64,000 nt of DNA from Rahnella rivi (GTDB lineage: Bacteria; Pseudomonadota; Gammaproteobacteria; Enterobacterales; Enterobacteriaceae): assembly GCF_019049655.1 (NCBI RefSeq), contig NZ_JAFMOX010000064.1, positions 124,001 to 188,000 of the forward strand, given 5' to 3'. A program made the translations under genes and the position numbers. Below, in pieces: positions 1 to 9,008 of the stretch (position 1 is its first letter; each line of letters begins with the position of its first letter). A model generated the notes under the pieces. The model was given only the letters and a program-made list of their open reading frames with translations. It did no database searches and was not told the DNA's origin.

Positions 1-38
1 GGCCGTCATCGCCGGATTATTTACTGGGAGAGAGTTAA

Positions 39-1331
39 ATGGGTAAGATTAAAGGGTTACGCTGGTACATGATCGCATTGGTCACATGCGGCACTGTACT
101 GGGTTATTTAACACGTAACGCCATTGCCGCCGCAGCGCCAACGCTGATGAGCCAGTTGAACATCACCACACAGCAATATTCTTATATTATCGCCGCCTAT
201 TCCGCCTGCTATACCCTGATGCAGCCGGTTGCCGGTTACGTTCTGGATGTGATGGGAACTAAAGTGGGTTACGCCATGTTCGCCATCATGTGGGCCATCT
301 TCTGTATGGCCACGGCGCTGGCAAGCAGCTGGGGTGGCCTGGCCATCGCACGTGGTGCTGTCGGTATGGCGGAAGCCGCGATGATCCCTGCCGGTCTGAA
401 AGCCAGCAGCGAATGGTTCCCGGCGAAAGAACGCTCTATTGCCGTGGGTTACTTTAACGTCGGTTCGTCTATCGGCGGGATGATTGCCCCGCCACTGGTT
501 GTCTGGTGCATCATCATGCACAGCTGGCAACTGGCGTTCATCATCACCGGCGCTCTCAGCCTGATCTGGGCCATCAGCTGGTTAGTGTTCTACAAACACC
601 CGAAAGATCAGAAAAAGCTGAGCACCGAAGAACGCGCTTATATTCTTGATGGTCAGGAAGCACAGCATCAGACCACCAACGGCAAGAAAATGTCTGCCAT
701 GCAGATCCTGCGTAACCGTCAGTTCTGGGGTATCGCGCTGCCACGCTTCCTGGCTGAACCGGCCTGGGGCACATTTAACGCCTGGATCCCGCTGTTCATG
801 TTCAAGGTGTATGGCTTCAATCTGAAAGAAATTGCGATGTTTGCCTGGATGCCGATGCTGTTTGCTGACCTCGGTTGTATCCTCGGCGGTTACATGCCTC
901 CGTTCTTCCAGAAGCATTTCAAAGTGAACCTGATCGTATCTCGTAAAATGGTCGTGACGCTGGGTGCTGTCCTGATGATCGGCCCGGGGATGATCGGTCT
1001 GTTCACCAGCCCGTATGCGGCTATCGCCCTGCTGTGTGTCGGTGGTTTCGCTCACCAGTCACTGTCCGGCGCGCTGATCACGCTCTCTTCTGACGTGTTC
1101 GGTCGTAACGAAGTGGCGACGGCTAACGGACTGACCGGGATGGCCGCCTGGATGGCAAGTACGATGTTTGCACTGGTGGTCGGTGCGCTGGCCGATACCA
1201 TCGGATTCAGCCCGCTGTTTGCAGCCCTTGCGGTCTTCGATCTGCTCGGTGCCATTATCATCTGGACAGTGTTGCAAAACCGGTCCGCAGTAGAACCTGT
1301 GCCGGTTCCGCTCAGTACCGCGAAAGCCTGA
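39..1331 (+). CDS. exuT: Hexuronate MFS transporter ExuT
   Basis: Proton symporter of the major facilitator superfamily that imports D-galacturonate and D-glucuronate through the inner membrane. The 430-residue product shows about 12 hydrophobic segments with a hydrophilic central loop near residues 190-225. An MFS loop signature (D-V-M-G-T-K) lies near residues 70-76. Long stretches, such as the E-W-F-P-A-K-E-R-S-I-A-V-G-Y-F-N segment, match E. coli ExuT as I remember it. The ATG follows a GGGAGAGAG ribosome site by four bases. exuR follows in the same direction, the usual transporter-repressor pairing; the uxaCA genes that E. coli carries on the other side would lie outside the window. Confidence 0.96.
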   Translation: MGKIKGLRWYMIALVTCGTVLGYLTRNAIAAAAPTLMSQLNITTQQYSYIIAAYSACYTLMQPVAGYVLDVMGTKVGYAMFAIMWAIFCMATALASSWGGLAIARGAVGMAEAAMIPAGLKASSEWFPAKERSIAVGYFNVGSSIGGMIAPPLVVWCIIMHSWQLAFIITGALSLIWAISWLVFYKHPKDQKKLSTEERAYILDGQEAQHQTTNGKKMSAMQILRNRQFWGIALPRFLAEPAWGTFNAWIPLFMFKVYGFNLKEIAMFAWMPMLFADLGCILGGYMPPFFQKHFKVNLIVSRKMVVTLGAVLMIGPGMIGLFTSPYAAIALLCVGGFAHQSLSGALITLSSDVFGRNEVATANGLTGMAAWMASTMFALVVGALADTIGFSPLFAALAVFDLLGAIIIWTVLQNRSAVEPVPVPLSTAKA

Positions 1332-1343
1332 TAGCCTGAACGC

Positions 1344-1372
1344 AGCCCGGTAAGTCACTTTACCGGGCTTTG
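1344..1372 (+). terminator. Terminator-like hairpin after exuT
   Basis: A perfect 10-bp stem (AGCCCGGTAA with TTACCGGGCT) and a 6-base loop are followed by a short T-containing tail. It lies 12 bases after the exuT stop and probably reduces readthrough into exuR. The T run is weak. Confidence 0.6.
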
Positions 1373-1517
1373 CTATTTCCTGACTTTAACCGCCAACCTT
1401 TCTGACCAATGCACGGTGCATCCCCTCTTCTTAAATCGTATACTGGAGTTGTATGACAGGTCCCGGGATCTTTCAGGCACCCATCCGGCAGGTTTCACTA
1501 CTTTAAAGAGCACTCAC

Positions 1518-2294
1518 ATGGAATCCACAGACACCAGACGCCTTTATCAACAACTGGCTGCCACGCTCAAGGAACGCATTGAATCCGGAGTCTATCCGGT
1601 TGGCGAGAAACTTCCCGCTGAACGTCTGATTTCCGATGAAATGAACGTCAGCCGCACCGTGGTGCGTGAAGCGATCATCATGCTGGAAGTGGAGGGCTAT
1701 GTGGAAGTGCGCAAAGGCTCGGGCATTCATGTCATGTCCAATCAGCAGCGCCATCTGGTTGTGCCGGATTGCGGCAGTGAATTTGGTACGGCAGGCCCGT
1801 TTGAACTGTTGCAGGCGCGCCAGCTGATTGAAAGCAACATCGCTGAATTTGCCGCCACGCAGGTGACCAAACAAGACATTATGCGCCTGATGGAAATTCA
1901 AGAGTACGCGCGGCAGGAAGACCGTTTCCGCGATTCGGAATGGGATCTGAAATTCCACGTGCAGGTGGCGCAGGCAACCCAAAACAGCGCACTGGCAACG
2001 ATTGTCGAAAAGATGTGGAGCCAGCGATTACATAACCCGTACTGGCGTAAATTGCATGAGCATATCGATGAGCGCTCAATCGAAAGCTGGTGTGAAGAAC
2101 ACGATCTGATCCTCAAAGCGTTAATCCGCCGCGATCCGCACGCCGCAAAACTGGCGATGTGGCAGCACCTGGAAAACACCAAGCAGATGCTTTTCCGCGC
2201 CACCAGTGATGATTTTGAGTTCAATGTAGACCGCTATCTTTATTCAGAAAATCCGGTGGTTCATCTCGATCCGCCGCTGATGAATTCTAAATAA
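1518..2294 (+). CDS. exuR: GntR-family repressor ExuR
   Basis: FadR-subfamily GntR regulator of hexuronate genes; hexuronates release it from DNA. The 258 residues contain an N-terminal winged helix-turn-helix (about 10-75, with L-P-A-E-R and S-R-T-V-V-R-E-A) and an all-helical FCD ligand domain (about 95-230). I chose the ATG at 1518 rather than an in-frame ATG at 1416 because it gives the family length of 258 and the conserved N-terminus (R-R-L-Y-Q-Q-L-A). A GTATAC core about 90 bases upstream faintly resembles an ExuR operator, but I do not rely on it. The gene is probably autoregulated and linked to exuT. Confidence 0.95.
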   Translation: MESTDTRRLYQQLAATLKERIESGVYPVGEKLPAERLISDEMNVSRTVVREAIIMLEVEGYVEVRKGSGIHVMSNQQRHLVVPDCGSEFGTAGPFELLQARQLIESNIAEFAATQVTKQDIMRLMEIQEYARQEDRFRDSEWDLKFHVQVAQATQNSALATIVEKMWSQRLHNPYWRKLHEHIDERSIESWCEEHDLILKALIRRDPHAAKLAMWQHLENTKQMLFRATSDDFEFNVDRYLYSENPVVHLDPPLMNSK

Positions 2295-2677
2295 ATCCGC
2301 ATTACGGCAGGTTCATTCGTCCAACCTGCCATTTATCTTCCTCTGCCCGATTTCGCCCTTCCCTGTCAGCCACTGTCGAGTAGTGTCAGTCAATGTAAAA
2401 CCCTTTTTCATATCGTGCCTGAGGCTTAAATGATCGCCGCCGACGCGCTATATTTACCTGTCTGACTTATTGTTATTTTGTTACAGTTAGACGACTTTTC
2501 TTACCCGTTTGCGCCAGGTGAAACACGCCAAAACGACGCGCGGGAAATCGCAGTACCCGTAACCAGACAGCACGCCAGGGAACAGGCGACCTTTTTCAGC
2601 TGTACATGCCGCGTCGAGACTTTCTCCGCAGATGTATTTCGCTGACTCACTGAACATGATGGAGTTTTAGAAACCAG
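2295..2677. other. Intergenic region exuR-yqjA
   Basis: A 383-bp gap without a credible gene. It starts with an 8-bp-stem hairpin (2306-2330) that probably ends exuR transcription. The rest should hold the yqjA promoter and leader. In E. coli yqjA answers to CpxR and BaeR, but I could not find a convincing CpxR box (two GTAAA direct repeats) here. Confidence 0.5.
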
Positions 2678-3358
2678 ATGGAAATTATCAGTTCTCTCAT
2701 CGATGCACTCTGGCAACAAGACTATAAAACCCTGGCCGATCCTTCGCTGGTCTGGGCGCTGTACCTGATTTTATTCATGATCATTTTTCTGGAAAACGGT
2801 CTGCTGCCCGCGGCGTTTTTACCCGGTGACAGCCTGTTAATTCTGGTCGGCGTACTGATTGCCAAAGATGCAATGAATTTCCCGCTGACGGTTTTCCTGC
2901 TGACCAGCGCGGCCAGCCTCGGTTGCTGGCTGAGTTATGCGCAGGGAAAGTGGCTGGGAAACACCCGAATAGTACAAAGCTGGCTGGGGAATTTGCCGGT
3001 GCATTATCACGAACGTGCCCATGCACTTTTCCACAAGCATGGCCTGTCGGCGCTGTTAGTTGGCCGTTTTCTGGCCTTTGTGCGTACCCTGCTGCCGACA
3101 ATCGCCGGTTTATCGGGCCTGAGCAACAGCCGCTTTCAGTTCTTTAACTGGGTCAGCGGATTGTTATGGATCCTCATCCTCACGTCTCTGGGCTATTTCC
3201 TCGGCAAAACACCGCTGTTCCTGAAATACGAAGACGCCGTGATGAACTGCCTGATGTTATTGCCGGTTCTGTTATTAATTGGCGGGCTGGTCGGTTCGAT
3301 CATTGTGCTGTGGCGTAAAAAACACGCTGACCGCCAGAATAAAGGCAAGAGCGCATAA
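2678..3358 (+). CDS. yqjA: DedA-family membrane protein YqjA
   Basis: DedA/VTT-family inner-membrane protein (226 residues). The family is needed for proton-motive-force balance and alkaline tolerance, and is linked to undecaprenyl-phosphate or phospholipid flipping. The family hallmarks are visible: E-N-G-L-L-P-A-A-F-L-P-G-D near residues 40-52 (acidic residues in a membrane hairpin) and G-R-F-L-A-F-V-R-T-L-L-P-T near 128-140 (essential arginines). Several hydrophobic segments are spread along the chain. The stop overlaps the mzrA start by one base (TAATG), so the two are cotranslated as in E. coli. Confidence 0.95.
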   Translation: MEIISSLIDALWQQDYKTLADPSLVWALYLILFMIIFLENGLLPAAFLPGDSLLILVGVLIAKDAMNFPLTVFLLTSAASLGCWLSYAQGKWLGNTRIVQSWLGNLPVHYHERAHALFHKHGLSALLVGRFLAFVRTLLPTIAGLSGLSNSRFQFFNWVSGLLWILILTSLGYFLGKTPLFLKYEDAVMNCLMLLPVLLLIGGLVGSIIVLWRKKHADRQNKGKSA

Positions 3359-3741
3359 TGAACCGCAGGTTTCTCAAACGTTCCCTACTCTGGCCGGTGA
3401 TTATCATGCTGCTGGCAGCGGCCGCCATGATCGGGCTGGCTATTTCACGGATGCCAGCCAACGGCAATGCGCTGCAAATCCGCCCGGCCAGAACCGGTAT
3501 CTCATTACCAGACGGCTTTTACGTGTATCAGAGCCTGAGTCAGCGCGGCATCCATATCAAAAGCATCACGCCCCTCGATGACGGTTTAGTCGTGCAGCTC
3601 GACTCCGCTGAGCAGCGCCAGATGGCGCACAGCGCGTTGCAAGACATCCTGCCGGAGGGATTCATCATCAGGAATTGTGAACCCTCCCATTCCAGAGCGT
3701 TGATGGAAAAACTCAATCATAACCGGCTGAAGCTCGGTTAA
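3358..3741 (+). CDS. mzrA: EnvZ modulator MzrA
   Basis: Small inner-membrane protein (127 residues, the E. coli length) that binds the sensor EnvZ and raises OmpR phosphorylation, linking Cpx stress to EnvZ/OmpR. It has one N-terminal transmembrane segment (about 11-30) after a basic stretch, then a periplasmic domain. The operon with yqjA and the one-base overlap support the assignment. Sequence conservation is lower than for yqjA, so the identity rests partly on position and topology. Confidence 0.88.
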   Translation: MNRRFLKRSLLWPVIIMLLAAAAMIGLAISRMPANGNALQIRPARTGISLPDGFYVYQSLSQRGIHIKSITPLDDGLVVQLDSAEQRQMAHSALQDILPEGFIIRNCEPSHSRALMEKLNHNRLKLG

Positions 3742-3771
3742 GCCTTTCGTCAGGTTTAGGGAAAATGTCTG

Positions 3772-3798
3772 ATATCACCGTCCATTCGACGGTGATAT
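3772..3798 (+). terminator. Hairpin after yqjA-mzrA
   Basis: A perfect 11-bp stem (ATATCACCGTC with GACGGTGATAT) and 5-base loop, 30 bases after mzrA. It is AT-rich at the base and lacks a clear T run, so it may be a weak terminator or an mRNA-protecting hairpin. Confidence 0.45.
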
Positions 3799-3901
3799 TA
3801 TTCATGGGCTAGTCATTCATGCGACCCATGATTTGACACGCAGTCCCCTGTTCAAGGAATTAAGTGCCACACTCACTTAACCATCAAAAGGAAGCTACAC
3901 G

Positions 3902-4279
3902 ATGAAACTGACTCTCTCCGCCCTCGTATTCGCCCCGGCATTGTTGTTCACCTCCGCCAGTTTTGCTGCGCCTCAGCCAGAAAGCTGCGTGACCAAACAA
4001 AACGAAATTCAGAAACAGATCGATGAAGCCCGTGCCCATAAAAACCAGAACCGCGTAGACGGTCTGGAAAAGGCACTGCGTGAAAATAAGGCGCATTGCA
4101 CCGATGCCGGTCTGAAAGCTGAAAATCAACAACGTGTTGAAGAGAAGCGTGAAAAAGTCGCTGAACGTGAGCAGGAGCTGAAAGAAGCTCAGGCCAAGGG
4201 CGATCACGAAAAAATCGTTAAGAAACAGCATAAATTGCAGGAAGCACAGGCAGAACTGAAACAGGCCCAGGGCCTGTAA
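3902..4279 (+). CDS. yqjC: Periplasmic DUF1090 protein YqjC
   Basis: Exported protein of unknown function (125 residues). A signal peptide of about 22 residues ends at S-F-A before A-P-Q-P-E-S-C. The mature part is almost entirely charged helix, rich in K, E and Q, and likely coiled coil. It keeps two cysteines (about 28 and 60) that could pair in the periplasm. DUF1090 proteins have this layout. An AAGGAAG ribosome site lies just upstream. It precedes yqjDEK but has its own upstream region. No enzymatic function can be inferred. Confidence 0.88.
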   Translation: MKLTLSALVFAPALLFTSASFAAPQPESCVTKQNEIQKQIDEARAHKNQNRVDGLEKALRENKAHCTDAGLKAENQQRVEEKREKVAEREQELKEAQAKGDHEKIVKKQHKLQEAQAELKQAQGL

Positions 4280-4427
4280 TCCTGTTCCGCCAGCGGTGAT
4301 TTTGCACCACGCCACAGCGGATTATTCGGGGATCTTGCGTTTTGAAACAGACAATTCGCATTTGCGATCACCTGAATATCCGCTATGTTAAAAGTTCGAA
4401 TCAGTTAACGTATGGAGTGACTTACAC

Positions 4428-4730
4428 ATGGCGAGTAATACATCAGAACAACTGCGGGCTGAATTAAAGTCATTGGCAGATACCCTGGAAGAAGTGCTCC
4501 AGACCTCTACCGATAAGCCGAAAGCTGAACTCGATAAACTGCGTGGTAAAGCAGAATCCCTGCTGAAAGATACCCGCGAACGTCTGAGCGATACGGGCGA
4601 AAAGATTGCCTACCAGACCAAAGAAATTGCCGGTAAAGCCGACGATTATGTACATGATAAACCCTGGACGGGCGTCGGTATTGGTGCCGCGGTCGGCGTA
4701 GTCATCGGCGTTCTGTTAGCTCGCCGATAA
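4428..4730 (+). CDS. yqjD: Ribosome-binding membrane protein YqjD (DUF883)
   Basis: DUF883/ElaB-type C-tail-anchored protein of 100 residues. In E. coli YqjD binds ribosomes in stationary phase and is under RpoS control. Residues about 1-80 are a charged, helical cytosolic part. The last 20 or so (G-I-G-A-A-V-G-V-V-I-G-V-L-L-A-R-R) are a glycine-rich membrane anchor ending in basic residues. Two bases separate its stop from yqjE, which indicates one transcript. The gap before the gene (4280-4427) would hold a promoter. Confidence 0.93.
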   Translation: MASNTSEQLRAELKSLADTLEEVLQTSTDKPKAELDKLRGKAESLLKDTRERLSDTGEKIAYQTKEIAGKADDYVHDKPWTGVGIGAAVGVVIGVLLARR

Positions 4731-4732
4731 CC

Positions 4733-5140
4733 ATGACTGAACCGTTAAAACCTTCACCACAAGGACCGGGTAAGGGGCTTTTCGACATCATTCAACGTGT
4801 CGCCACCGTCGTGGTCGGCATTGTCGAAACGCGCGTCAGACTGGCCGTTATTGAGCTGGAAGAGGAAAAGGCCAATATTTTCCAACTGCTGCTCATGGCC
4901 GGCATTACCCTGATCTTTACAGCCTTCGGCCTGATGAGTCTGCTGGTGGTCCTTTTCTGGGCTATCGATCCGGCATACCGTCTGATGGCGATGGGCACGA
5001 CCACAGGCGTGCTGTTATTGCTCGCGGTGATCCTGGGCATGTTAACGCTGGCGAAAGCCAAACGTTCGACGCTGCTCAGCCTTACGCGCAAGCAACTGGA
5101 CGTTGACCGTGCCCTGCTTGAAAAGGATGACGAGGAATGA
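4733..5140 (+). CDS. yqjE: Inner-membrane protein YqjE
   Basis: Phage-holin-III-superfamily (YqjE) protein of 135 residues with two strong hydrophobic segments (about 50-75 and 80-105). The soluble ends are amphipathic and charged. It lies between yqjD and yqjK, with a two-base gap before it and a four-base ATGA overlap after it, so the three are translationally coupled. The function is unknown. Position and topology match E. coli yqjE. Confidence 0.9.
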   Translation: MTEPLKPSPQGPGKGLFDIIQRVATVVVGIVETRVRLAVIELEEEKANIFQLLLMAGITLIFTAFGLMSLLVVLFWAIDPAYRLMAMGTTTGVLLLLAVILGMLTLAKAKRSTLLSLTRKQLDVDRALLEKDDEE

Positions 5141-5421
5141 GCATCCCGAACCGCGCTATCGAAAAAGTCAGAATTATGCGCAAGATTGAGCGCCAGCGGC
5201 AGGAGTTATCTCGTGCCGGTGATGACTGGCTGGATGCCACAGCGAAAATCGATCGCGGCTGGGTGAAACTCGTTGATATGCGCAAATATCTGGTAGTGGG
5301 CTCAAGCCTGATTGCCGTTTACGGTATTCGCCACCCCAGCGTGATTGTGCGCTGGTCACGACGGGCTTTCGGGATCTGGGGAACGGTCAGACTGTTCCGT
5401 AAGACTTTCGCTCAGAAATAA
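5137..5421 (+). CDS. yqjK: YqjK-like protein
   Basis: A 94-residue protein of the YqjK family with no known function. The N-terminal half is basic and helical (R-K-I-E-R-Q-R-Q-E-L), and one weakly hydrophobic segment (about 48-68) may touch the membrane. The start overlaps the yqjE stop by four bases. It is the last gene of yqjDEK and is followed by a strong terminator. Confidence 0.88.
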   Translation: MSIPNRAIEKVRIMRKIERQRQELSRAGDDWLDATAKIDRGWVKLVDMRKYLVVGSSLIAVYGIRHPSVIVRWSRRAFGIWGTVRLFRKTFAQK

Positions 5422-5456
5422 ACGCTCTTTTTTCGTATCAATGCTTTCACGTCTGA

Positions 5457-5490
5457 GGGCCGGATGAATACTCATCCGGCCCTTTTCTTT
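5457..5490 (+). terminator. Rho-independent terminator of yqjDEK
   Basis: A perfect 11-bp GC-rich stem (GGGCCGGATGA with TCATCCGGCCC), 4-base loop and T-rich tail (TTTTCTTTT), 35 bases after yqjK. Confidence 0.92.
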
Positions 5491-5675
5491 TGAATAACAA
5501 TCCAGAGTCCATTCAATTTTTTTGAATCATTCAGACAGATTTACTTGCTAACAAAACTTATTCATCCGACCTATTATTCCGTCATCAACTGATGCGGTAA
5601 CGGCAGGAAACATTTTCCGACCGGGCCGGTAACATTTTTAGCTCAATTTGAGCGCATGACCTTTCGGAGATGAAG

Positions 5676-6068
5676 ATGACTAAGTTACAAGACACTGCTT
5701 TGCTGGTTGCACGTATCCTGATGCCCATTCTGTTTATCGTTGCAGGCTGGGGCAAAATCAACGGTTACACCGCCACCGCGGGCTACATGACGTCCATGGG
5801 CGTGCCAAGCTTCTTCCTGCCACTGACTATCTTGTTAGAATTTGGCGGCGGTCTGGCGATCCTGTTCGGCTTCTTCACCCGTACTACCGCGTTGATCACG
5901 GCAATCTTCACCATCCTGACCGCCGTCATCTTCCACACTGATTTCGCCCAGGGCGTAAACCAGATGATGTTCATGAAAAACCTGTCCATCGCCGGTGGTT
6001 TCTTCGTCCTGTTTGCTTCGGGTCCTGGTGCATTCAGCATCGACCGTCTGATCAAGAAAAACTGGTAA
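5676..6068 (+). CDS. yqjF: DoxX-family membrane protein YqjF
   Basis: DoxX-family inner-membrane protein of 130 residues with four hydrophobic segments. The family signature G-W-G-K-I lies near residues 24-28, and E-F-G-G-G-L-A-I-L-F-G-F near 56-67. The second of two nearby ATGs (5676, not 5670) is preferred. GGAG sits six bases before it but abuts the first, and the choice gives the E. coli length. yqjF and yqjG neighbour each other in enterics and respond to aromatic or quinone compounds through YhaJ, so a role in redox or quinone stress is plausible. Confidence 0.92.
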   Translation: MTKLQDTALLVARILMPILFIVAGWGKINGYTATAGYMTSMGVPSFFLPLTILLEFGGGLAILFGFFTRTTALITAIFTILTAVIFHTDFAQGVNQMMFMKNLSIAGGFFVLFASGPGAFSIDRLIKKNW

Positions 6069-6151
6069 TCGTCCGCACCAGGGATAACGCCGGGCATCGC
6101 ACCGGCAATACCACGCTATACTCAAATAATTAGATAATATGTAAGACCTGC

Positions 6152-6186
6152 AGGGCGATGTGATTTATCACCTCGCCCTTTTTTAT
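6152..6186 (+). terminator. Terminator between yqjF and yqjG
   Basis: A stem of AGGGCGA with TCGCCCT, extended inward by GTGA/TCAC around one mismatch, followed by TTTTTTATT. It ends yqjF transcription, so yqjG either has its own start or is read through. Confidence 0.8.
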
Positions 6187-6220
6187 TCTGAAAATACATC
6201 TGATAAAAAGGTACATAACG

Positions 6221-7204
6221 ATGGGACAACTGGTTGACGGCATCTGGCAGGACACCTGGTATGACACCCGCTCTACCGGCGGGCACTTCAAACGTTCCGT
6301 TTCGCAATTTCGTAACTGGATCACCGCAGACGGCGCACCGGGTGAGCATGGTGCGGGTGGCTTTACGGCAGAACGCGATCGTTATCATCTGTACGTTTCT
6401 CTCGCCTGCCCGTGGGCGCACCGCACCTTACTGATGCGCGCGCTGAAAGGCCTCGAAGAGATCATTCCCGTTTCCGTCGTGCATCCGCTGATGCTGGAAA
6501 ACGGCTGGACCTTCGGAACGGATTTCCCGGCGGCCACCGGCGACGATTTGTATCACCTGAATTTTGCCTATGAAATCTATCTGCGCGCGCAGAAAGATTA
6601 CACCGGGCGCGTCACTGTGCCGATTCTGTGGGACAAGAAACAGCAGACCATCGTCAGTAACGAATCTGCCGATATCATTCGCATGTTCAACAGCGCTTTT
6701 GATGCGGTCGGTGCAAAAGCCGGGGATTATTATCCGCAGACCTTGCGCCCGCAGATTGATGAGATCAATGAATGGGTCTATCCGCAAATTAACAATGGCG
6801 TCTACAAAGCCGGGTTTGCGACGTCTCAGGATGCTTACGATGAGGCCGTTGACGGTGTGTTTGCCGCGCTTGACCGTGCCGAGGAATTACTGGGTAAACA
6901 CCGCTATCTGACGGGGAGCCAACTGACCGAAGCCGATCTTCGCCTGTGGACCACGCTGGTGCGATTTGACCCGGTGTACGTTACGCATTTCAAATGCGAT
7001 CGCTACCGGATCAGCGATTATCCGAACCTTTACGGCTTCCTGCGCGATATCTACCAGATGCCGGGCATTCGTGAAACTGTGGATTTTGCCCACATTCGTC
7101 ACCACTACTATCGCAGCCACGCGACGATCAACCCGCACGGCATTATCTCCACCGGACCCGCGCAGGATTTAGAATCTGAGCACGGGCGTGATACGCGTTT
7201 TTGA
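6221..7204 (+). CDS. yqjG: Glutathionyl-hydroquinone reductase YqjG
   Basis: Xi-class glutathione transferase that reduces glutathionyl-hydroquinones to hydroquinones in the cytosol. The 327-residue length fits. The catalytic motif C-P-W-A (Cys63) lies in the N-terminal thioredoxin fold, with helical GST C-terminal domain features beyond about residue 170 (L-G-K-H-R-Y-L-T-G, A-D-L-R-L-W-T-T). The ATG follows AAAAAGG. A short inverted repeat (7215-7242) without a T run follows. The neighbour yhaJ encodes a regulator reported to respond to quinone-like compounds. Confidence 0.95.
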   Translation: MGQLVDGIWQDTWYDTRSTGGHFKRSVSQFRNWITADGAPGEHGAGGFTAERDRYHLYVSLACPWAHRTLLMRALKGLEEIIPVSVVHPLMLENGWTFGTDFPAATGDDLYHLNFAYEIYLRAQKDYTGRVTVPILWDKKQQTIVSNESADIIRMFNSAFDAVGAKAGDYYPQTLRPQIDEINEWVYPQINNGVYKAGFATSQDAYDEAVDGVFAALDRAEELLGKHRYLTGSQLTEADLRLWTTLVRFDPVYVTHFKCDRYRISDYPNLYGFLRDIYQMPGIRETVDFAHIRHHYYRSHATINPHGIISTGPAQDLESEHGRDTRF

Positions 7205-7264
7205 TCTGCATCTGCACCTTCCCCTTTCATCGGAGGAAGGTGTGGCGTAGCAACTGACCGACGC

Positions 7265-8170
7265 TTACTTCACTTCACGCGTAGCCAGCAGTTTGACAAT
7301 TTCACGCAGGAACCAGGCTTTCGCTTCGCCCATACTGTCGCGACGCCACGCCATAATGATGTCGGTTTCGTGATTGTATTCGGCACTCACCACCCGCAAA
7401 CGCCCTTCGGTAATGTCTTTTTCGACCATCGGATAAGGCATCGTCGCTACACCTAATCCTGCCAGCAATGCCTGACGTTTTTCTTCCAGCGTACTGACCG
7501 TCAGACGTTGCTGCTTATCCAGCAGTTGCACGGTCAGCACAGGGCGCTCGCGGGCAGTATCCGCCACCGCAATGCCCCGGTACTTCACGCGGCTGACGTC
7601 AGATAACGGCTCGGCTTCCAGATGGATCGGATGATCCGGTGCGGCAACGTACACGCTGACCAGCTTGTAAAGCTTACGGCTGTTAATTTCTGTTGATGAG
7701 CGAAAGTGCATATCCGGGGCGATCACAATGTCTGCGCGCCCCTGCTCAAGGCGCTCCCACGCACCGGCCAGCACTTCAGTGATCAGCGACACCTGCGTAT
7801 TGGCTTTCAGCGCCAGCTTTTCAATCAGCGGGAACAGTTTCGTTGCCGGCGACAGCGCTTCACACACGATGGTGATATGGGTTTCCCAGCCGCGCGCCAG
7901 CGCTTCGGCATCCACCGTCAGTTTATCTGCCGCTTCCAGCAGCACGCGGCCACGTTCAAGCAGCATACGGCCAACGTTGGTGAATTTTGTCCGATGACCT
8001 GAGCGGTCGAATAACACCACATCCAGCTCTTCCTCCAGCTTCTGCATGGTGTAGCTCAGGGCAGAAGGGACGCGGCCCAGCTCGTCGGCAGCCGCGGCAA
8101 AGCTGCCCCGGCGGTCTATCGCATCCATGACCCGTAAGGCTTCCAGTGTGAGTGCGCGATCCTTAGCCAT
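7265..8170 (-). CDS. yhaJ: LysR-type regulator YhaJ
   Basis: LysR-family regulator of 301 residues with an N-terminal winged helix-turn-helix (about 5-65, G-S-F-A-A-A-A-D-E-L-G-R-V-P-S-A-L-S-Y) and a periplasmic-binding-like effector domain (about 90-295). E. coli YhaJ activates yqjF, and senses quinone-like or nitroaromatic breakdown products. I chose the start at 8170 (M-A-K-D-R-A-L-T-L-E), which restores the conserved N-terminus; upstream in-frame codons add 19 residues unlike the family. It is divergent from yhaK across about 110 bp, the typical LysR arrangement. Confidence 0.94.
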   Translation of the reverse strand: MAKDRALTLEALRVMDAIDRRGSFAAAADELGRVPSALSYTMQKLEEELDVVLFDRSGHRTKFTNVGRMLLERGRVLLEAADKLTVDAEALARGWETHITIVCEALSPATKLFPLIEKLALKANTQVSLITEVLAGAWERLEQGRADIVIAPDMHFRSSTEINSRKLYKLVSVYVAAPDHPIHLEAEPLSDVSRVKYRGIAVADTARERPVLTVQLLDKQQRLTVSTLEEKRQALLAGLGVATMPYPMVEKDITEGRLRVVSAEYNHETDIIMAWRRDSMGEAKAWFLREIVKLLATREVK

Positions 8171-8280
8171 TCTTTTCTCTTTCAGGAAATTTGAATATAG
8201 CGACCAGATTAACTGGCTAACAATCACACGTCCAGACGCTTACCATTTATCCATTGATATTTTTAACTGAGGCGACCGCC

Positions 8281-8985
8281 ATGATTACCAGCAGAACGGC
8301 AAAAGAGTGCGGCACCGCTGACTTTGGCTGGCTGCAAGCCCGCTACACGTTTTCCTTTGGTCACTACTTCGATCCCAAGCTGATGGGCTATGCCTCTTTG
8401 CGGGTGCTGAATCAGGAAGTGCTGGCACCGGGGGCGAGTTTTCAGCCGCGAACTTATCCGCGCGTTGACGTGCTCAATCTGGTGTTGCAGGGCGAGGCCG
8501 AGTATCGCGACAGTGAAGGTCATAGCGTGCGGGTGAAAGCCGGAGAAGCGGCGCTGTTATCGACGCAGGCCAGCGTCAGCTACAGCGAGCTGAACACCCG
8601 CGAGAAACAGCCACTGACGCGGATGCAGCTGTGGCTGGATGCCTGCCCCGAGCATGAAAACCCAATTACCCAGAAAATGATGCTGCCGGATGCGAAGCAT
8701 TTCCTGCTGGCCTCGCCGGATGGTGAAGCAGGCAGCCTGCAGTTGCGCCAGAGCGTGTGGATCCATCATCTGGATTTAGCCGCAGGCGATCATATTTCGA
8801 TACCTATCCGCGGACCGCGTGCTTATTTGCAGTCGATTCACGGGCAGGTTGATGCACAGGGCGCGGTCAGCAACGAATCGCAAAGACTGGCCTGTGGCGA
8901 TGGGGCCTTTATTCATCAGGAAAACAGCCTGACCGTGTCTGCCAGCACGCCATTGCGCGCGCTGCTGATTGATTTGCCGGTCTGA
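8281..8985 (+). CDS. yhaK: Pirin-like bicupin YhaK
   Basis: Cytosolic pirin-family bicupin (234 residues). The E. coli protein is redox-sensitive and lacks quercetinase activity as far as I recall. The N-terminal cupin holds the pirin-type F-S-F-G-H-Y-F-D-P near residues 20-28 and R-V-L-N-Q-E near 39-44. The start at 8281 gives M-I-T-S-R-T-A, the family N-terminus; a start at 8254 would add nine unlike residues. It is divergent from yhaJ and probably under its control. A strong hairpin follows. Confidence 0.92.
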   Translation: MITSRTAKECGTADFGWLQARYTFSFGHYFDPKLMGYASLRVLNQEVLAPGASFQPRTYPRVDVLNLVLQGEAEYRDSEGHSVRVKAGEAALLSTQASVSYSELNTREKQPLTRMQLWLDACPEHENPITQKMMLPDAKHFLLASPDGEAGSLQLRQSVWIHHLDLAAGDHISIPIRGPRAYLQSIHGQVDAQGAVSNESQRLACGDGAFIHQENSLTVSASTPLRALLIDLPV

Positions 8986-9008
8986 GTTTTTCGGATTTCA
9001 GAAAGGTG

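Noticed and set aside
1416..1517. N-terminal extension of exuR from an upstream ATG
   Set aside because: The added 34 residues do not resemble the family, and the start at 1518 gives the exact usual length.
2295..2677. CpxR boxes upstream of yqjA
   Set aside because: Expected from E. coli, but no pair of GTAAA repeats at the right spacing was found on either strand.
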